From contig JADFLZ010000006.1 of NCBI GenBank assembly GCA_022564135.1, positions 1 to 20,293 of the forward strand: DNA of 20,293 nucleotides. Direction: 5' to 3'. This DNA comes from Candidatus Zixiibacteriota bacterium (lineage in GTDB: Bacteria > Zixibacteria > MSB-5A5 > GN15 > FEB-12). This document shows positions 17,801-20,293 of the stretch, piece by piece (position 1 is the first letter of the stretch; every line of letters begins with the position of its first letter). The notes below the pieces were generated by a model, which saw nothing but the letters and a program-made list of their open reading frames with translations, ran no database searches and was not told where the DNA came from. The translations under genes and the position numbers were made by a program.

Positions 17801-18181
17801 TGAAAAAGGCGGCTGTATCGCCGGCGGCTGCACGCCGAACGATTTCGCCAGCCAGAGCGGAGCCTGTCTGTATCTGATGACTAAAGTGTCGGCAGGGCCA
17901 AGTTGGATTTTTGAAAGCTCCAGACTCTGGGTTTGTCTGTTAACTTTATAATCTTCGTCTCTGGTGAGTAGTCTGCCGTTTAAGAAAAGAGAGTCAGATT
18001 CAAAAAATATCAGCCCTGTTATAAAACTATCTGATTGTCCGGCCGCACCCGTAACGATTCTTTCAATCTGAGCCGCAAAAGACGAAACAGGTATTAAAAT
18101 TGAGCAAAATATTACTAGAGAACATACTGAATTATTTAACAGATTTCTGAATCCGGGGCTGTGGCAAAATCTGAGCTGCAT
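14888..18181 (-). CDS. Large (1097 aa) predicted outer-membrane beta-barrel protein
   Basis: A signal peptide (about 1-37, ending SSFAA) is followed by two copies of a small beta unit with the pattern hhLNGRxLxRxxDYxxxxxxxxhxh (about 63-104 and 300-346), a strand-rich region beginning LDLNIAGDLTEDLKISG, and a very long series of alternating polar/aromatic strands to the C-terminus, which ends VVAQF, an outer-membrane beta-signal with terminal Phe. The segment RLEELDKINLRLES...IGDIQIS (206-232) recalls N-terminal parts of the type 9 secretion translocon SprA, but the protein is less than half its size, so I do not call it SprA. Short motifs GxGxGDY or GEY recur at 439-475 and a related one at 804-809. 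Function unknown; the neighbours suggest an envelope complex. Confidence 0.75.
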   Translation of the reverse strand: MQLRFCHSPGFRNLLNNSVCSLVIFCSILIPVSSFAAQIERIVTGAAGQSDSFITGLIFFESDSLFLNGRLLTRDEDYKVNRQTQSLELSKIQLGPADTLVIRYRQAPLWLAKSFGVQPPAIQPPFSKAKPVSLFNNRRVSSAAKLSDIKISGAKTFRFSTQSAGVSEFGQSLDLNIAGDLTEDLKISGSISDRGFNPSYGTANSRLEELDKINLRLESRSFLAQIGDIQISRGLNKSLKINKQLSGVAADVKTGSVSFSAVAGRPKGRFQTETFNGLDGVQGPYQIGAGKRASSIVPNSEKIWLDGRKLSRGTDKDYSMDYAAGRITFSVKNQIDSRSRIEIDYEPLLTAYKTELFSVASNYQYADSVFNFAVEWYREGDSKDQPQTGELSNSDRQLLSAVGDNIENAFRSGVKLDSAGSYLLVADSLPDSVYQFAGQGNGDYKISFAYVGTGAGDYLFVGGEQYQYAGRGNGEYLPVVKLAAPEQKNYYSARVGLQNRIVGEVQAEINVSRYDKNLFSALDDADNEGLLANLRSRKTFNWNGQENDFSVTARFKEAAYSSDSRINAADFGRHYLLPRAFKAVSDEKLIETSATLSPFKFLKLSPSFGRLNYDNNFSANRISARTDIKFNNLLSGSFLIRAADSKLTDSTNSAGHSQSYISSLEIPIIRKLKIQARYEHDSRDNDYNGAPQGLKYKRYSATLVNNKEKITVEHYTEDSLTNSWSQLLTRNRLMGSSGRTIGRLNYNIYLGYQWLSRENAREESFLSRADWRYTNNKKRLSISSSYTLSEETRNARGISYLEVAPGQGKYIFENGRYLPDPDGNFIQTEEILSEKSKVARGEKSFHLSKSWSFAQIQLNSVVEEELLENGQRSFWWFLPFYSDDAQPYLVYNRRYSSDIRLIQIKGGHAINISLKQRIEIRNIAGIGRVRRDFDGTLALKQALKDYFFVEEIKLFKSNRDNYFIGSGDIDGFKSALTLRKLASSNEYALGLSFRKAQSSINEKSKIFSIEAKTKIRMMKKGELRTTLELYTQSLDNVNLAPSYQLTGNKFGSRGILWSAGFNYGIKKDMRINLRLSGRHSDETTARITGRTEVVAQF

Positions 18182-18187
18182 AGCATT

Positions 18188-19153
18188 CTATTTCGCTTCC
18201 CCTTTGACGATTCGGCAAATCAACAAGCGGTTGTTGCCGGTGTCGACAATCACCAGCCTGTCATCTTCAAGTAAGGCGATATCGGACGGCTGCTTCAGTG
18301 ACAGATTTGTCCCGGGAAGATTCGGCCCGAAGGAAGCCAATACTTTGCCGCTTTTTGACACGGAAAAGAGTTTGGAATCTCCGCCATCAAGAACCCAGAG
18401 CATATCATCCGCTATGGCGATAGAGATTGGATAATTTATCTGATTAAAGGCGAAAGTCCGCAGGTGCGAGCCGAATTCGTTATAGACAACAATTCTGCTG
18501 TGTCCGGCGTCACAGACAAAGAAATCGCCGGCATCACTTTTGACAATTTTTTCAGGGCTTAACATCTGCCCTCCGGGAGAACCAAAATCTCCAATGAATC
18601 TGTCAAATTTGCTGATATTATTAAAAACGCACAGTCTGTTTTTTTCATTGTCGGCAATCCATATTTCGCCGTAGGAAGTAATGCCGATCCCCGAAGGATA
18701 ACCAAACTTGAAGGGATCTTCTTCATCTTCGAACCTGATTTCATCAACAAAATTCAGCCGTGCATCAAACCTGGCCACCCGGCGGTTGCCTTCGTCAGAC
18801 ACAAACAGATTTAAGCCGTTGTCCATGACTGCAAATGACGGCCGGTTAAACAGCTCGGTGCCGTGTCCGTATCCCCCGATTTGTTTTTCCGGATTCATCT
18901 CTGAATCGAAACGGATAACCCGGTTGTTGCCTCTGTCTACTACAAAGACAGTGCCATTTCTGCCTATAGTAATTCCTGTCGGCTCTTCAAAAGTCTGGCC
19001 CAGAATCAGACCATTTATCTCCCTTTCTACAAAGAGAAAAATGTTATTTGAAACTTCAGCTGAACTTGATTCCTCAGCCAGGGCAGGCGTCTTTTTACAG
19101 GAGGTAAATGACAGAGCAGTTATTAAGAGAATGGCTAAAGTAAAGCGATACAC
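18188..19153 (-). CDS. NHL-repeat six-bladed beta-propeller lipoprotein
   Basis: 321 aa. The N-terminus is a lipoprotein signal with Cys19 in LSFTSC followed by two lysines. Six NHL units follow, each with the pattern P-x-x-I-x-h-x-x-x-G-x-h-(F/W)-V-x-D-x-x-N-x-R-h: they begin near PTGITIG (58), then PSFAV, PSGIGI, PEKIV, PISIAI and PSDIAL (about 290), enough for a closed six-bladed propeller. Such propellers bind proteins or peptides outside the cytoplasm. I take GTG at 19151-19153 as start because AGGAG lies 8 bases upstream and the signal peptide begins there. It follows the DUF5683-like gene by 11 bases and precedes the giant barrel by 6, so it probably belongs to the same envelope assembly. 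Lipid attachment to outer or inner membrane cannot be told. Confidence 0.88.
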   Translation of the reverse strand: MYRFTLAILLITALSFTSCKKTPALAEESSSAEVSNNIFLFVEREINGLILGQTFEEPTGITIGRNGTVFVVDRGNNRVIRFDSEMNPEKQIGGYGHGTELFNRPSFAVMDNGLNLFVSDEGNRRVARFDARLNFVDEIRFEDEEDPFKFGYPSGIGITSYGEIWIADNEKNRLCVFNNISKFDRFIGDFGSPGGQMLSPEKIVKSDAGDFFVCDAGHSRIVVYNEFGSHLRTFAFNQINYPISIAIADDMLWVLDGGDSKLFSVSKSGKVLASFGPNLPGTNLSLKQPSDIALLEDDRLVIVDTGNNRLLICRIVKGEAK

Positions 19154-19161
19154 TGCTTGGG

Positions 19162-19166
19162 CTCCT
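19162..19166 (-). promoter_or_regulatory. Ribosome binding site supporting the GTG start of the NHL lipoprotein
   Basis: AGGAG overlaps the stop codon of the preceding gene and lies 8 bases before GTG, a normal spacing, indicating coupled translation. Confidence 0.6.
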
Positions 19167-19974
19167 AAAAGCGGGCGACCACAGCAAAACTGACGGGCTT
19201 GTTGTTACTGAACGGATTTATTTCCAGGCGGTACTTTATTTTGCCAACCAGAGAGAAGTCGGCATCTTTTATTTCATTGTTGGACCTTTTTGCGTCACGG
19301 ACCGCATCTATGACAGATACAATCCTGTTAACAACAGCCAGTCCGACCAGAAAATTTGCGCGGCGGAATGCCTCGCGACTGCTGTTTTTTAAATTCCGAT
19401 AATTGGCTTTGTCTTCGTCGGACTGCCAGCGCCAGTGGTTTTCGGAATTGTCTACCAGATACGGCCTGTCCTGATCCTGAACCCGCCCGAGTGAATTGTA
19501 CTGGTCAATGTCATCGTAGAAGCCAACCCAATCCTGAAACTCCTGGCTCTTTCCCTCAAGATCAGCATTAGCGAACTCATTTGCGAAACGAATCAGGTCG
19601 TCTTCTTTCCAGTTACCGTAAACTTTATAAGACAGATAACCAATCCAGGTAACAGCCTCTACTGCAAAAAATACTCTGGCTTTGCGGCGGTTGCCGACAT
19701 AATATTCGCCCAAGCCCGGCAGCAGCGCCGAATACAGGGCAGCTTTAACGATTGATTTTTTACCGGCATTGTCAGTTGATCGCTGAAAATCATTTGCGTT
19801 ATCAAATTCATCAAGACCTGCAAATGTTTGGTCGTTATAAAAACTGCTGATGTTGCTTGCAAATTTATCTTGAACAGGCGTTTGTTTTAGTTCAACTGCT
19901 TCTGCCGTTGAAGTTGTTAAAACTAACGCCAGCACAGTTATCAGAACTACAATTATGTTTGACCTGATCCGCAT
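19165..19974 (-). CDS. DUF5683-like envelope protein, full-length copy
   Basis: 269 aa. A signal peptide (1-26, ending TAEA) is followed by a hydrophilic linker, then the segment YSALLPGLGEYYVGNRRKA (81-99) and a hydrophobic stretch (about 100-117). This SxLLPGLGxxYxGxxxKA wording is typical of the DUF5683 family of Bacteroidetes and other FCB bacteria. A second hydrophobic segment (about 204-222) contains NFLVGLAVVNRIVSVIDA, and the protein ends KPVSFAVVARF with a terminal aromatic after beta-strands, like an outer-membrane protein. Function is unknown for the family. The preceding gene ends 2 bases before this start and encodes a protein with the same C-terminal plan, so the two are tandem paralogues. 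Confidence 0.7.
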   Translation of the reverse strand: MRIRSNIIVVLITVLALVLTTSTAEAVELKQTPVQDKFASNISSFYNDQTFAGLDEFDNANDFQRSTDNAGKKSIVKAALYSALLPGLGEYYVGNRRKARVFFAVEAVTWIGYLSYKVYGNWKEDDLIRFANEFANADLEGKSQEFQDWVGFYDDIDQYNSLGRVQDQDRPYLVDNSENHWRWQSDEDKANYRNLKNSSREAFRRANFLVGLAVVNRIVSVIDAVRDAKRSNNEIKDADFSLVGKIKYRLEINPFSNNKPVSFAVVARF

Positions 19975-19976
19975 GA

Positions 19977-20293
19977 TTAAAACTTATAGCCTACACTCAG
20001 GTAAGGCGTGTCTCTCCAGCCATAGGTGGACTTGAGGCTGGTTTCGACTTTTAGCCTTGAAAATTCCGGGTCGTAGCTGCTGCTTTCATTTCTTTTCTTG
20101 GTCGAAAGAAAGGCTTCTACTGCCGAAATTAAGTGATTTGCAAAAACCATCATCAGCATCTTATTAGCCTTGCTGAATTTCTTATTGGACTCATTGCGCA
20201 TAGTTTCGTACAAAAGTCGTCTGGGTGAGCTTGGTATAGTAGAACCACCGACTACAGCTGTTGGAAATGTTGAGTCCCAGTCGGCGTAGAACA
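19977..20293 (-). CDS. DUF5683-like protein, C-terminal part (5' end outside window)
   Basis: The frame is open from the window edge (first complete codon TTC at 20289-20291) to the stop at 19977-19979, about 105 residues, so the start lies beyond 20293; a TTG at 20211-20213 is internal, not a real start. The visible part reads LYETMRNESNKKFSKANK, then a hydrophobic segment MLMMVFANHLISAVEAF, a charged KKRNESSS linker, and a final stretch of beta-strands ending YLSVGYKF. This parallels the C-terminus of the next gene (NSSREAFRRAN, LVGLAVVNRIVSVIDA, then strands ending VVARF). Downstream spacing of 2 bases makes it the first visible gene of the envelope operon. The signal peptide and LLPGLG part cannot be seen here. 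Confidence 0.65.
   Translation of the reverse strand, partial: FYADWDSTFPTAVVGGSTIPSSPRRLLYETMRNESNKKFSKANKMLMMVFANHLISAVEAFLSTKKRNESSSYDPEFSRLKVETSLKSTYGWRDTPYLSVGYKF

Noticed and set aside
17454..17951. A 165-codon open frame on the plus strand
   Set aside because: Antisense to the large barrel gene; no motif and no promoter or ribosome binding site.
14888..18181. Calling the 1097-aa protein SprA
   Set aside because: It is under half the size of SprA, and no other type 9 secretion gene is seen nearby; resemblance is limited to short segments.
20211..20213. In-frame TTG as start of a 78-aa protein at the right edge
   Set aside because: The frame is open to the window edge and the protein parallels the C-terminus of the next gene, so it is a truncated larger gene.

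Overview
All supported genes in this window lie on the minus strand, so transcription runs from position 20293 towards 1. Coding density is high. The longest gap without a gene is about 160 bases (778-939), and I saw no tRNA, rRNA, CRISPR array, insertion sequence or phage gene. The outer-membrane proteins, the Bat (aerotolerance-type) operon, the bacillithiol gene, an archaeal-like UbiA enzyme and moderate G+C point to a Gram-negative bacterium of the FCB superphylum. An uncultured lineage such as Zixibacteria or a neighbour fits well, but that placement is inference, since no marker gene is present.

Region A (13248-20293) is an envelope operon. In transcription order it encodes the C-terminus of a DUF5683-like protein, a full-length paralogue of it, an NHL-repeat beta-propeller lipoprotein, a very large (1097 aa) predicted outer-membrane beta-barrel protein, and a small Omp85/BamA-like barrel. 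Gaps are 2, 11 and 6 bases, and the last pair overlaps by 1 base, so the set is probably co-translated. Its promoter lies outside the window. The combination looks like an undescribed outer-membrane assembly or export module.

Region B (12361-13209) is a UbiA-family prenyltransferase with both Asp-rich motifs, closest in pattern to the archaeal ether-lipid enzyme digeranylgeranylglyceryl phosphate synthase. A possible promoter sits directly before its start codon.

Region C (3052-12264) is a complete nine-gene MoxR/Bat operon: BatD-like protein, moxR, DUF58 protein, second BatD/DUF4381-like protein, batA, batB, batC, batD, batE. MoxR is an AAA+ ATPase. DUF58, BatA and BatB carry von Willebrand A folds. 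The BatD-type proteins have an extracytoplasmic beta-sandwich, one membrane helix and a cytoplasmic helical domain. BatC and BatE carry TPRs. Together they probably form a membrane-associated chaperone or stress-tolerance complex. Three BatD-type proteins in one operon is notable.

Region D (1-2954) holds, behind a good sigma70-type promoter, a flippase-like membrane protein overlapping a CorA magnesium transporter by 4 bases. After a 162-base gap comes bshC (bacillithiol synthesis), cut by the window edge.
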